Part shown: positions 20,201 through 29,821 of the stretch, one piece after another | How positions within the stretch are numbered: position 1 is the stretch's first letter | Layout of the letters: every line of letters begins with the position of its first letter | Assembly: GCA_965217075.1 (NCBI GenBank) | Contig: CBDCHC010000008.1 | Location: forward strand, 1-64,000 | Direction of reading: 5' to 3' | From: CBDCHC01 sp965217075 | GTDB taxonomy: Bacteria; Pseudomonadota; Gammaproteobacteria; PS1; Pseudothioglobaceae | Length of the DNA: 64,000 nt | The notes under the pieces: generated by a model | Databases searched by the model: none | The model's input: only the letters and a program-made list of their open reading frames with translations | What the model was told of the DNA's origin: nothing | Position numbers and translations under genes: made by a program

Positions 20201-21700
20201 ATTTATTCTATTGAGGATTTATCGCAACTTATCTTTGATTTAAAAAGAGCTAATAAAGATGCGCAAATTAGTGTTAAACTTGTAGCAGGAACTGGTGTTG
20301 GTACTATTGCTGCTGGAGTAGTAAAGGCTAAAGCTGATCATATAGTAATAGCTGGGCATGATGGTGGTACTGGAGCCTCGCCTCTTACATCAATTAAACA
20401 TGCTGGGTTACCTTGGGAAATTGGTTTAGCAGAAACGCACCAAACTTTAGTAATGAATAATTTACGTTCGCGTGTAACCTTACAAACTGATGGGCAAATA
20501 AAAACTGGTAGAGACGTAGCAATAGCAACACTACTTGGCGCTGAAGAATATGGATTTTCAACTGCTCCACTTATAACTCTTGGTTGTTTAATGATGCGTA
20601 AATGTCACCTTAATACTTGTCCTGTTGGTATTGCTACACAAGATATAGACTTGCGTAAAAAATTTACTGGAAAACCAGAATATGTTGTTAATTATTTATT
20701 TATGGTAGCCGAAGAAATGCGCATAATTATGGCAAAATTAGGATTTAAAACTATAAACGACATGGTTGGTCGCTCTGATATGTTGATTAAAAATAAAGAT
20801 ATAAGTTGCACTAAACAACAAAATATCAACTTAGATCGTATTTTAAAGCTTGCCAACAGCAAGTATCTTAATGTTATAACTTATAAAAATCAAATTCAAG
20901 ATCACAAATTAAATTTACAAATTGATAATAAATTAATAAATATAGTTAAAGACAATATAAAAAACAATTCTCAAATAACTATTAAAGATAAAATATCTAA
21001 TACTGATAGGGCTGTTGGCACCATGTTATCATCATTTATAGTTAAAAATACAGGGAGCAACTCACTTAAAGATAATAGTATTAACCTAAATTTTACTGGG
21101 CATGCTGGACAATCTTTAGGGGCATTTTTAGCTAACGGAGTTAATATTACAGTAATAGGCGACGCAAATGATTATGTTGGTAAGGGCTTATCAGGTGGTA
21201 GAATTGCCATTTATCCACCAAAAAATGCTAACTTTATTGCATCTAATGAAATTATTGCTGGAAATGTATGTGGATATGGCGCTATTGCAGGTGAAATTTA
21301 CCTGTCTGGCATAGTAGCTGATAGATTTTGTGTGCGTAATTCTGGTGCTATAGTTGTAGCAGAAGGAGCTGGAGATCATGCTCTTGAATATATGACTGGA
21401 GGAAAAGTTTTAATTTTAGGTGAAGTTGGTCGTAATCTTGGAGCTGGAATGAGCGGCGGTATAGCCTATATTTATAACCCAAATAATACATTAACAAAAA
21501 TGTATAATCCTATATCTATAGATTTAGAAACATTAAATAGTAATGACACTTTAAATCTCAAACAAATGCTAACTAGTCATATAAACTGGGCTAAATCTAA
21601 TAAAGCCAAAAGAATTATTGATAATTTTTCAAGCGAAATAAATAATTTTGTTAAAATAATGCCAAAAGAATTGAAAAAAATATTAACTAATAAAGTTTAA
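17225..21700 (+). CDS. gltB: Glutamate synthase, large subunit
   Basis: A 1,491-residue ferredoxin- or NADPH-type GOGAT large subunit that forms two glutamates from glutamine and 2-oxoglutarate. Domains in order: class II glutaminase with the nucleophile Cys exposed after removal of a short propeptide (HENCGIGF), central domain, FMN domain with the 3Fe-4S cysteines CLMMRKCHLNTCPVG, and a C-terminal glycine-rich beta-helix. No gltD lies next to it, so the electron partner is elsewhere. It converges with trmL, overlapping it by 18 bases. Confidence 0.95.
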   Translation: MSKSLLPLKKINLYDSSFEHENCGIGFIASIKKNKEHKILTDALEMLARMEHRGGCGCEENTGDGAGIMTDLSNDFFIPLIKKKFNTIVTELEYAIGNVFFPRDSILREKCEKLLINEIKVNKQKFIGFRDVDIDVNKSNIGETALKSMPIIKQIIIKKSTNSTIDEFCVALYIIRKYITHLTSNIEDFHICSLSNILIVYKGMLTSSQLKKFYCDLQNTNYKPYLSIVHSRFSTNTFPSWSRAQPSRYMSHNGEINTRSGNHNWMSAREGSFVSNVLGDNLAKILPVIEKNVSDSGSFDNALEFLMINGRTLAESILMMVPEAWHNDVNMDKEKKTFYKYLANMMEPWDGPASIAFTDGHQIGAILDRNGLRPSRYYQTFDDKIIMASEVGVVDIEITNIKTKGRLLPGKMFLIDFDKQKLIDDDEIKHKFAKENPYQKWLDEEQIYLTDLKDSSTIINIKQNKAALLANLITFNYTTERIQFMLKPLVLDGRDPVGSMGNDAALACLSDKSRLIYDYFKQIFAQVTNPAIDSIREEAIMSLRTTIGPNGNLLKNSAKNAARLVLGNPIITNNELLKIKNITKWKTKVIDITCSINNKNSLKQMLANIIAQADQALAAKIGFIILSDRATNKKRIPISALMAAATLHHHLVKSHNRTKISIIVETGEAAEVHHFCTLIGYGVDAINPYLAFDVITNKDFMGDILYDDKKIITNYIKSINKGILKVIAKMGISTLESYKGAQIFEIVGIAKEVVDFCFFGTQSRIEGVGFAILKQEMSLNHNKAYKTTLLNNDGQYHWRNDGEIHMWAPEIISNLQLSAKNNNKDAYMLFADKSNNELTKNATLRGLMAFKDNVNGISIDEVESAKKIVKRFVTGAMSFGSISKETHESLAIAMNKLGGKSNTGEGGEAKDRWKLDTNGDNRRSAIKQVASGRFGVDIEYLNNADEIQIKVTQGAKPGEGGELPGKKVDKYIAKLRHSTVGVGLISPPPHHDIYSIEDLSQLIFDLKRANKDAQISVKLVAGTGVGTIAAGVVKAKADHIVIAGHDGGTGASPLTSIKHAGLPWEIGLAETHQTLVMNNLRSRVTLQTDGQIKTGRDVAIATLLGAEEYGFSTAPLITLGCLMMRKCHLNTCPVGIATQDIDLRKKFTGKPEYVVNYLFMVAEEMRIIMAKLGFKTINDMVGRSDMLIKNKDISCTKQQNINLDRILKLANSKYLNVITYKNQIQDHKLNLQIDNKLINIVKDNIKNNSQITIKDKISNTDRAVGTMLSSFIVKNTGSNSLKDNSINLNFTGHAGQSLGAFLANGVNITVIGDANDYVGKGLSGGRIAIYPPKNANFIASNEIIAGNVCGYGAIAGEIYLSGIVADRFCVRNSGAIVVAEGAGDHALEYMTGGKVLILGEVGRNLGAGMSGGIAYIYNPNNTLTKMYNPISIDLETLNSNDTLNLKQMLTSHINWAKSNKAKRIIDNFSSEINNFVKIMPKELKKILTNKV

Positions 21701-22141
21701 TTGTCTGTACAACTCATAACTAGCAATAGCAACTGCATTAGCTAAATTAATACTACGAGAGTTATTTTGCATCGGAATTGTTAGTTGTTTAAAATCATTT
21801 AATATATATTGCGGTAAACCTTTAGTTTCAGAGCCAAAAATAAGTGTATCGCCAATTTGATAGTTATTATCACTATAGCAATTATTAGTTTTAGTAGTTA
21901 AACAAAATATACGTCTTTTATCAGCCTTTAATAAATAATTATTAAAATTCTCATACTCCTTAACACAAATTAAATCATGATAATCAAGGCCTGCTCTACG
22001 TAGTCTTTTATCATTTATCTCAAAGCCATATGGCTTTATTAAATGTAATGTTGCGCCTATATTAGCACACAAACGAATAATGCTACCCGTATTATTAGGT
22101 ATTTCTGGTTCAAATAATACTATGTTAATTAAATTATGCAT
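21683..22141 (-). CDS. trmL: tRNA (cytidine(34)-2'-O)-methyltransferase TrmL
   Basis: A 152-residue SPOUT methyltransferase acting on the wobble base of tRNA-Leu. Motifs: FEPEIPNNTGSIIRLCA at the start, LIFGSETKGLP, and SINLANAVAIASYE at the knot end. Last gene of the mre-mrdA-permease string; its start overlaps the permease stop by one base. Confidence 0.93.
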   Translation of the reverse strand: MHNLINIVLFEPEIPNNTGSIIRLCANIGATLHLIKPYGFEINDKRLRRAGLDYHDLICVKEYENFNNYLLKADKRRIFCLTTKTNNCYSDNNYQIGDTLIFGSETKGLPQYILNDFKQLTIPMQNNSRSINLANAVAIASYELYRQLNFIS

Positions 22142-22899
22142 TACGCTTTAAAACTAATATCTTTTTTTATAAAATATAAAATAAAAATAAAAAGAGCAAC
22201 AATCATCATTAATAAAATAATAATTGAGATACCAACTTCAGTAGATTTAATACCAAAAAAACCAAATCTAAAACTATTTAGCATATAATAAATTGGATTA
22301 AATTTTGAAATATTTTGCCAAAATTCTGGCAAAATTCTTATACTATAAAACACTCCTCCTAAATAAATCATAGGGGTTAATATAAAAGTTGGAATAATAG
22401 CTATATCATCAAAACTTTTAGCAAAAATAGCATTTATTAAACCAAGTAAAGAAAAGAAAATAGCAGTAAGAATTGATACAGTTATTACAATCAACCAATT
22501 AAATACTACAAAATCAACAAAAAATAAAGTAGTAATAAATACTCCTATACTAACTATAATTCCCCGTAATACTCCACCAGAAACATAACCAACAATAATT
22601 ATCCAATATGGGGTTGGTGATACTAATAATTCCTCTATACTATGATTAAACTTTGAAAAAAAGAAAGAAGAAACTGTATTGGCATATGAGTTAGAAATAA
22701 GTGCCATTAAAATAATACCAGGAACAATATATTTAATATAACTAATATTTTCCATAGTACCAATTCTTTGTCCAATAAGTTCACCAAAAATTACTAAATA
22801 AAGCAGTGTAGTTATAATTGGAGGAAAAATAGTTTGTACCCAAATGCGAATAAAACGCATAAATTCTTCAACTAATATAGTTTTATAAGATATCCACAT
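22141..22899 (-). CDS. ABC-2 type transporter permease (YadH-like)
   Basis: A 252-residue integral membrane protein with about six helices and the family sequence PGIILMALISNSYANT in the middle. It resembles YadH-type exporters. The matching ATPase gene is not adjacent, so the substrate is unknown. It lies one base after mrdA and runs into trmL. Confidence 0.8.
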   Translation of the reverse strand: MWISYKTILVEEFMRFIRIWVQTIFPPIITTLLYLVIFGELIGQRIGTMENISYIKYIVPGIILMALISNSYANTVSSFFFSKFNHSIEELLVSPTPYWIIIVGYVSGGVLRGIIVSIGVFITTLFFVDFVVFNWLIVITVSILTAIFFSLLGLINAIFAKSFDDIAIIPTFILTPMIYLGGVFYSIRILPEFWQNISKFNPIYYMLNSFRFGFFGIKSTEVGISIIILLMMIVALFIFILYFIKKDISFKA

Positions 22900-22900
22900 A

Positions 22901-24688
22901 TTATTTATTATTAAAGTAAAAATTTAATATTTTTTTAGCAATTGGCGCCGCTTTAGAACTACCACTGCCTGCATTTTCTAAAATTACACTAATTGCTACT
23001 TCTGGTTTTTCAATAGGAGCAAAAGCAATAAAGAGTGCATGGTCTCTTAATTTTTCAGGATATTTTTCTGCTACATATTGCTCATGTGGGTCAAGTCCAA
23101 ATACTTGCGCTGTACCAGTTTTTCCAGCTAAGGTGTATTTTAATCTTCTATTTAATCTTCTGGCTGTACCTTTAGCATCATAAATTGTTTTTTTCATACC
23201 ATTTATTATTAAATCCCAATTTTTAATATTTTTTATTGGCACAGTTTTAATTATCTTTCTTCTATTATTATTTTGCACTATAGTAGGAATAAAAATATTG
23301 CCAAAATTTGCAATAGCAGCTGTAGCAAGGGCTAATTGCAATGGAGTTACTGTTATAAAACCCTGTCCTATACCTGTAATTAAAGTTTCTCCTTTATACC
23401 ATGGCTCTTTCTTATAAATTTTTTTCCAAGCTTTAGATGGTAATACTCCTGCTTTTTCCCCTGGTAAATTTACTCCTGTTTTTTCACCAAATCTAAAATG
23501 TTTTAAACCATTATAAAGCATATCAATACCCATATTATTAGCTAAATCATAAAAAAATACATCACAAGATTGGGCAATAGCATCTGTAACATCAACATGT
23601 CCATGTCCTGTTTTTTTCCAACCATTAAATCTACGTGAATAATTTTTTAGCTTATAATAACCAACACAAAATTTATTAGTATGTCTATCGATAATTCCAT
23701 TTTCAAGACCAACTAAAGCTATCATAGGTTTTATAGTTGATCCTGGCGGATAAGTTCCTTTAATAGATCGATTAAAAAGCGGTAGATTAGCATTATTTTT
23801 CAGTATAGAATAATCAGTCTGACTTATACCATTAACAAATAAATTAGCATCAAAACTAGGACTACTAACCATAGCTAAAATTTCACCAGAATTTACATCA
23901 AGCACAACAATACTACCTCTTCTATTTTTTATAACATTCAGTGCTTTTTGCTGTAATTTAATATCAATAGTTAAATAAATATCTTTGCCCGACAATGGCT
24001 CTTTAATTATTTTTTCATCAATAATCCTGCCAAAAGCATTTTTTTCTACTTGTTTTATGCCTTTTAAGCCATGTAACAATCTTTCATAACTTCTTTCAAT
24101 TCCAGTTTTACCAATAAATTCAGTGCCATTATATTTTTTATTATTATATATCTTTTTATCAATATCATTCATTATACCTACATAGCCAATTATGTGTGCC
24201 GTGGCAAAACTATGGTGATAAAACCTATAAAAATATGGCAATACATAAACTCCTGCTAAATTATTTGTAGCTAAAAAGCGCGCCACATTATCTTCAGTTA
24301 GTTTTTTTTTAAGGATAATATTTTTAAATTTATTGCTATAACGTTTTTTTTTCAAAAAATTAACAATATCTGCTTGCGTAATAAAATTATATTTTTTTAA
24401 AGTCTTAAGTGCAGCACTAAGGTTTTTAATTTTACTTAGCATAATAACTAATTTATAAGCTAATTTATTATTAGCTAAAACTTCACCATTTCTATCAAAT
24501 ATTCTACCTCTATTTGGCACTATAGATGTCAAAGATATTATATTATTAATTGCTTGTTTGCTATATTTTTTATATTCTATAACTTGCAATTTATAAATGT
24601 TTGCAATAAGAATTATTACCATAATAATGATAATAAATAATGCGATAACAATACGCTTTTTAAATACATCACTTTCTATTTGTAACAT
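22901..24688 (-). CDS. mrdA: Penicillin-binding protein 2
   Basis: A 595-residue transpeptidase of the elongation machinery. One N-terminal membrane helix (about residues 10-31), a dimerisation domain with VPNRGRIFDRNG, then the catalytic domain with SxxK in GSTIKPM, SxN-like SCDVFFYD, and the KTGTAQVFG motif. Here it follows mreD, overlapping by 20 bases, so it is coupled to the cell-shape genes; rodA is not in the cluster. Confidence 0.94.
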   Translation of the reverse strand: MLQIESDVFKKRIVIALFIIIIMVIILIANIYKLQVIEYKKYSKQAINNIISLTSIVPNRGRIFDRNGEVLANNKLAYKLVIMLSKIKNLSAALKTLKKYNFITQADIVNFLKKKRYSNKFKNIILKKKLTEDNVARFLATNNLAGVYVLPYFYRFYHHSFATAHIIGYVGIMNDIDKKIYNNKKYNGTEFIGKTGIERSYERLLHGLKGIKQVEKNAFGRIIDEKIIKEPLSGKDIYLTIDIKLQQKALNVIKNRRGSIVVLDVNSGEILAMVSSPSFDANLFVNGISQTDYSILKNNANLPLFNRSIKGTYPPGSTIKPMIALVGLENGIIDRHTNKFCVGYYKLKNYSRRFNGWKKTGHGHVDVTDAIAQSCDVFFYDLANNMGIDMLYNGLKHFRFGEKTGVNLPGEKAGVLPSKAWKKIYKKEPWYKGETLITGIGQGFITVTPLQLALATAAIANFGNIFIPTIVQNNNRRKIIKTVPIKNIKNWDLIINGMKKTIYDAKGTARRLNRRLKYTLAGKTGTAQVFGLDPHEQYVAEKYPEKLRDHALFIAFAPIEKPEVAISVILENAGSGSSKAAPIAKKILNFYFNNK

Positions 24689-25145
24689 TTTTAAATAATA
24701 TATTAATTATAGGATATATAATGGCAGTACTAAAAGGGCTAAGCAATACATAATAATAAATACTAAAACCTTTGACTATAAAATGAATGATTAATATTAC
24801 CGCTAGATAAATAATGCTAGCGATAAAAATAAATACTTGTATTGTAGTTATATTGCTAATTACCATTGATTTTTTATTATATATAATAAAGTAACTAGCA
24901 ATTACAAGCGCTAAAGCATTTTGACCTAATAAATCCCCATTAGTAATATCTATTATAAAACCTAAAACTAAAGCAATAAAAAATTCATATTTAACATTAT
25001 AATTTAATAAATAAAAACTATACACCATTAAAATCCAAATTGGAGCTATTTGTGAAATTATCGGACCAAAATTAATAGCATTTAAAATTATAACTAAAAT
25101 AGTGCTAATTAATAAAAAAGATAGAGAACGTTGTTTTTTTCGCAT
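24669..25145 (-). CDS. mreD: Rod shape-determining protein MreD
   Basis: A 158-residue membrane protein with about five helices and the family's GFIIDITNGDLLGQNAL segment. It links MreB/MreC to the peptidoglycan synthases. Third gene of mreB-mreC-mreD-mrdA. Confidence 0.9.
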   Translation of the reverse strand: MRKKQRSLSFLLISTILVIILNAINFGPIISQIAPIWILMVYSFYLLNYNVKYEFFIALVLGFIIDITNGDLLGQNALALVIASYFIIYNKKSMVISNITTIQVFIFIASIIYLAVILIIHFIVKGFSIYYYVLLSPFSTAIIYPIINILFKNVTNRK

Positions 25146-25148
25146 AAT

Positions 25149-25919
25149 TTATTTATTTATAATTGCAAAGTATGTAGCATCTATTTTCTGTATAGGTTTT
25201 AATACAATACTCATAAAATCTTGACTATCTCTAATTATTTCACTAACAATACCAACAGGGTATTTATTGCTAAAAATATCTCCTTTAGTACTGCTCATAA
25301 ATATATCACCAACTTTAACATCACTATTATCTGCTAAAAATTTTATTATCATTTTATCTTTATTAAGTGCTAAACCTTTTGCTATAGCTGTTACACCGCT
25401 TCTACTATTAATAACAGGAGTATATTGTAATGGGTCAGAAATAAGAGCAACTGTAGAATATATTTTACCCACTACAATTATCTTACCAATTACACCATTT
25501 GCACCTAATACTATATTATTTATTTTCAAACCACTACTGCTACCTTTATCAATAATAATATATTTACTAAAACGAGTTTTATTAAGATTAGTAATCTTTG
25601 TTAAAATATAATTTTCATTATTTATTAAATAATTAGAATTTAAAATATTTGTAAGTTTCTTATTTTCCAACAATAATGCATTGTAACTTTGTAATTTTGC
25701 ACCCAAGGATAGAACTTGTTGCTTTAATAAAATCTCATTATTATTGCTCTTTATATTAAAAATATTATATATATTGTAAGGATAATTAATAACATATAAA
25801 ATAGGGCTTACAATAGTTGTTACAGTATATTTTAGTTCTTTAAAAAAATTAAATTTATAATCAACTATAAGAACACTAATAGCAATAATAACTGGTGTTA
25901 TTATTCTAACAAAACTCAC
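25149..25919 (-). CDS. mreC: Rod shape-determining protein MreC
   Basis: A 256-residue protein with one N-terminal membrane anchor, a coiled-coil stretch (about residues 65-90) and the periplasmic beta-domain (IIDKGSSSGLKINNIVLGANGVIGKI). It scaffolds the elongation complex. It overlaps mreB by four bases and ends three bases before mreD. Confidence 0.92.
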   Translation of the reverse strand: MSFVRIITPVIIAISVLIVDYKFNFFKELKYTVTTIVSPILYVINYPYNIYNIFNIKSNNNEILLKQQVLSLGAKLQSYNALLLENKKLTNILNSNYLINNENYILTKITNLNKTRFSKYIIIDKGSSSGLKINNIVLGANGVIGKIIVVGKIYSTVALISDPLQYTPVINSRSGVTAIAKGLALNKDKMIIKFLADNSDVKVGDIFMSSTKGDIFSNKYPVGIVSEIIRDSQDFMSIVLKPIQKIDATYFAIINK

Positions 25920-26944
25920 TCTTCTGATAAAAAGTCAGTGTTTTTACCTACCATATCAAGCACCATACCGCCACCTTTAGCAACGCACATAAGAGGATCC
26001 TCTGCCACTTTAACACCAATGCCTGTTACATTTTCAATTAATTTATCCATACCAGGCATAAGAGCACCACCGCCTGTAAGTACCAAGCCATTTTCAGCAA
26101 TATCAGCAGATAATTCTGCTGGAGTTTGCTCTAAAGCAGATTTAATATTATTAACAATAATATTAAGCGGGTCTTGTAATGCTTCTAATACCTCAATATT
26201 AGACATTTTAAAGCTAACTGGTATGCCTTTAGCTATATCACGCCCTTTAAATTCTAAAATAGTAACTTTATCTGTTTTAAAAGCACAACCTGTAGTTTTT
26301 TTAATTCTTTCTGCTGTATTATCACCTATTACTATATTTTTATTGTTACGAACATACCTTATAATAGTATCATCAAAAAAATCACCACCAACTCTTAATG
26401 AGTCAGAATAAACAATACCGCCTAAAGACATAATAGCTATTTCAGTAGTACCGCCACCAATATCAATTACCATAGTTCCAATAGCTTTATCTATATCCAA
26501 ACCAGATCCTATGGCTGCTGCAATTGGCTCTTCTATTAAAAATACCTCTTTTGCTCCAGCACCAATAGCACTTTCTCTAATAGCTCTACGCTCAACTTGA
26601 GTAGCACCACAAGGAACGCAAATAATAACCTTAGGGCTTGGAGAAAAAAAACTAGTGCTAATAATTTTTTTAATAAAATGTTGTAGCATTTTTTCGGTAA
26701 TTTTAAAATCAGCAATTACCCCGTCCTTCATAGGTCTAATAGCTTTAATTGAACCAGGAGTTCGACCTAACATACTTTTTGCCTCTTCACCAACTGCAAT
26801 AATTCTTCCTTCTGGATATTTATGACTACTACTTACCGAAACAACAGATGGCTCATTTAATACAATTTCACCATTCATATAAATAAGCGTATTAGCAGTA
26901 CCTAAATCAATTGATAAACTCTTTCCTTTTGTAAAACTAAACAT
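25916..26944 (-). CDS. mreB: Rod shape-determining actin homologue MreB
   Basis: A 342-residue bacterial actin. Phosphate-binding loops are seen in IDLGTANTLIY and VIDIGGGTTEIA, with the adenosine motif LTGGGALMPG. It directs wall growth along the cell side, so the cell is probably rod-shaped. First gene of the operon; 66 bases separate it from the divergent fumarase. Confidence 0.96.
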   Translation of the reverse strand: MFSFTKGKSLSIDLGTANTLIYMNGEIVLNEPSVVSVSSSHKYPEGRIIAVGEEAKSMLGRTPGSIKAIRPMKDGVIADFKITEKMLQHFIKKIISTSFFSPSPKVIICVPCGATQVERRAIRESAIGAGAKEVFLIEEPIAAAIGSGLDIDKAIGTMVIDIGGGTTEIAIMSLGGIVYSDSLRVGGDFFDDTIIRYVRNNKNIVIGDNTAERIKKTTGCAFKTDKVTILEFKGRDIAKGIPVSFKMSNIEVLEALQDPLNIIVNNIKSALEQTPAELSADIAENGLVLTGGGALMPGMDKLIENVTGIGVKVAEDPLMCVAKGGGMVLDMVGKNTDFLSEE

Positions 26945-27010
26945 AATATATAATAACTAAAATTAATTGAAATATTATATACTAACTACATTTAATCATT
27001 AATAAATTTT

Positions 27011-28471
27011 ATGGAAAATATAATTACCAATCAGGCAGTTATTACAATAATTTATAAGGCATTACAGTATATATCTTGTTATCATAGCAAAGATTTTATA
27101 CTCGCTATGATAAACGCTTATAACAAAGAAACTAACCTAGTTGCCAAAGACGCTATTAAACAAATTTTAATTAACTCTAAAATGTGTGCAAAAGATAATA
27201 GACCAATTTGCCAAGATACTGGTATTGTTAATGTATTTGTTAAAATAGGTATACATGCTAATTTTGCTGATGATTTTTCCTTAGAAGATGCAATAAACGA
27301 TGGCGTTAGAAAAGCATATACTGATAAAAAAAATCCTCTAAGAGCTTCAATTGTAACTGATACAATTTTTACTCGTATTAATACAAAAGATAATACTCCA
27401 GCTATAATACATACTACCTTTAATAACAAGAATACCATAGAATTTATTGTGGCAGCTAAAGGCTGTGGGTCTGAAAATAAAGCTAAATTTGCAGTATTAA
27501 ACCCTGGTGATAATATTATTACATGGATAATTAAACAAGTAAAAAATATAGGGGCTGGCTGGTGTCCTCCTGGCATTATTGGCATTGGTGTAGGTGGTAC
27601 AGCAGAAAAAGCTATGTTAATGGCAAAAGAAGCTTTGATGGAAGAAATAGATATAACTAATATTCGTCAAAAAAAAACCACAACAGCTATAGAAAAACTA
27701 AGAATAACTTTAGTTGATAAAATTAATAGCTTACCTATTGGTGCGCAAGGTTTAGGCGGTATAAGCACAGTATTAGATGTAAAAATAAAAGACTACCCTA
27801 CTCATGCTGCATCAAAACCTATAGCACTGATTGCTAATTGCGCTGCTACCAGACATATTAAATTTAAATTAGGTGACAGCTTCAAAGCACCAGATTTAAG
27901 TATATATCCAGATTTTACAATGGATTATAGTAAATATATAACGGTTAATTTAGATAACTTAAATAAAGAAAAAATTGCTGCTTGGCACATTGGAGATAAA
28001 TTATTACTTACAGGAGATCTCTTTACAGCTAGAGATGCTGCCCATACTAGACTACAATATATGATAAAAAACAATAAAAAGCTGCCTGTTAATTTAACTA
28101 ATAAATTTATTTATTATGTGGGTCCTGTGGATGCAGCTAAAGATGAAATAATAGGCCCAGCAGGCCCTACAACAGCTATTCGCATGGATAAATTTAGTAA
28201 AGATATATTAACAACTGGCATATTAGGCGCAATTGGCAAAGCAGAAAGGAGTTTGTCAGCTATACGAGAATTTAAAAAAAATCAAGCAATATATTTAATT
28301 GCAGTTGGTGGAGCTGCTTATTTTATATCTAAAGCCATTAAAAGTGCTAAAATAGTAGCCTTTGCTGATTTAGGTATGGAAGCAATTTATAAATTAACAG
28401 TAAAAAATATGCCTGTTATAGTAGCATTAGATAGTAAAGGCAATAATATACATAAAAATATATCAAAATGA
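27011..28471 (+). CDS. Class I (4Fe-4S) fumarate hydratase
   Basis: A 486-residue iron-sulfur hydratase interconverting fumarate and malate in the citric acid cycle. The cluster cysteines are expected in PICQDTGIVNVF, AKGCGSENK and NCAATRH. Both the N-terminal cluster domain and the C-terminal beta domain (VGPVDAAKDEIIGPAGPTT) are present, so it is the single-chain form, a little shorter than E. coli FumA. It overlaps the following outer-membrane gene by four bases. Confidence 0.92.
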   Translation: MENIITNQAVITIIYKALQYISCYHSKDFILAMINAYNKETNLVAKDAIKQILINSKMCAKDNRPICQDTGIVNVFVKIGIHANFADDFSLEDAINDGVRKAYTDKKNPLRASIVTDTIFTRINTKDNTPAIIHTTFNNKNTIEFIVAAKGCGSENKAKFAVLNPGDNIITWIIKQVKNIGAGWCPPGIIGIGVGGTAEKAMLMAKEALMEEIDITNIRQKKTTTAIEKLRITLVDKINSLPIGAQGLGGISTVLDVKIKDYPTHAASKPIALIANCAATRHIKFKLGDSFKAPDLSIYPDFTMDYSKYITVNLDNLNKEKIAAWHIGDKLLLTGDLFTARDAAHTRLQYMIKNNKKLPVNLTNKFIYYVGPVDAAKDEIIGPAGPTTAIRMDKFSKDILTTGILGAIGKAERSLSAIREFKKNQAIYLIAVGGAAYFISKAIKSAKIVAFADLGMEAIYKLTVKNMPVIVALDSKGNNIHKNISK

Positions 28472-29820
28472 AAATAAAAATTATTATTACTGTATTAATT
28501 ATGCAGTACTTTTGGGTTGCTTTAGCTTTAAATAAAAATGAGTTCATTGCTGGAATTAAAAAAACTGCCGGTTTTAATAAAATTTCATTACAACTACAAA
28601 GCACGCTACAACAAAAAAATATAGCAACTGCTAAAGGAGATTGGAAATTTAGTGTTAGTGGTGATATATTAGATCGCGATAAAAAATATACTAATATAAC
28701 TTATAATACTGCTAAACTAAAAACAACAATAGCAAAAACTATAATAACAACTGGTGATAATATATCTTTATCCTATTCTCTAGATAATACTAACGTAAAT
28801 AATAATAACTATAGTAACGATAAATATTCTATTTTATATTCGCATCCATTGCTTAAAAATAATAATGGAGTTTCATCAATGCTAGCAATAGATTTAGCAA
28901 AAATTGATGCAAAAATTATTAAATTAAAAATTATTGCTGAACAGCAAAAATATATAACTAATAAGTTACAATTATTTTTTGATTGGCTTAGCTATAAAAA
29001 ACAGTTAGAAATTAACAAAACACAGCTTATATTAGCAAATAAATTATTAACTATTATTAAAGAAAAATATATAAATTTTTTAGTAGAAGAAGTAGACATA
29101 CTAGCGCAAAATGAATTTATATTTAATACAAAACAAGCTATTTTAGCCACTGAAAATAAATTAGCTAATACTAAAGAACAAATTACTAAACTTATAAACA
29201 AAGATATTGCTAATGAAGAAGTAATTTTTAATTTTGATACAACTTATACAGTAATTAATAAAAATCTTGAAGATAGTGCTTTATTTAAGCAATTAAAACT
29301 AATAATGCAAAAAACTAAAAGAACTCTTAATGGTCTTAAAGATGCTGAGCAAGCAAAATTAAACCTTAATTTTAAAGTAACTAAACCGGGTAAAAGCTTT
29401 AACTTTCTTACTGGCAATCTGAATAACCCTGCAACAGAATATTCTTTAGGCCTTAATTATGAAAAATCTTTTGGTAGTAGAGTAGAAAATGCAAAAATCA
29501 TACAAAGCAAAATTTCTTTAAATGAACAAAAACTAAACTACAAAGAACTCTTAAATAATAATCAGGCAACAGTTATAAATCTTAAAAAAAGCCTAAAATA
29601 CTTACAACAACAAATAACATTAATTCAACAAAAATTAATCAATGCAAAAGAAAAAACATTACAACAACAAAATCGATATAATGAGGCTCAAATAGATATT
29701 AGTTTAGTTATAAGTGCAATAAATGACCAAAAAAAAATTGAATTAGAGAAAATTAATTATCAAAAACAGTATCATAATACTTATTATAATTACATGCAAT
29801 TATTAGATTTAATTAAATAA
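28468..29820 (+). CDS. TolC-family outer membrane protein
   Basis: 450 residues with an N-terminal signal peptide (cleavage probably after ALAL, about residue 21) and long amphipathic helical stretches in two halves, rich in Q, K and N, as in outer-membrane efflux proteins. LSYSLDNTN-type and FGSRVENAKI segments fit the beta-barrel and alpha-barrel repeats. No inner-membrane partner lies nearby, so the exported substrate is unknown. Confidence 0.75.
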   Translation: MKIKIIITVLIMQYFWVALALNKNEFIAGIKKTAGFNKISLQLQSTLQQKNIATAKGDWKFSVSGDILDRDKKYTNITYNTAKLKTTIAKTIITTGDNISLSYSLDNTNVNNNNYSNDKYSILYSHPLLKNNNGVSSMLAIDLAKIDAKIIKLKIIAEQQKYITNKLQLFFDWLSYKKQLEINKTQLILANKLLTIIKEKYINFLVEEVDILAQNEFIFNTKQAILATENKLANTKEQITKLINKDIANEEVIFNFDTTYTVINKNLEDSALFKQLKLIMQKTKRTLNGLKDAEQAKLNLNFKVTKPGKSFNFLTGNLNNPATEYSLGLNYEKSFGSRVENAKIIQSKISLNEQKLNYKELLNNNQATVINLKKSLKYLQQQITLIQQKLINAKEKTLQQQNRYNEAQIDISLVISAINDQKKIELEKINYQKQYHNTYYNYMQLLDLIK

Positions 29821-29821
29821 A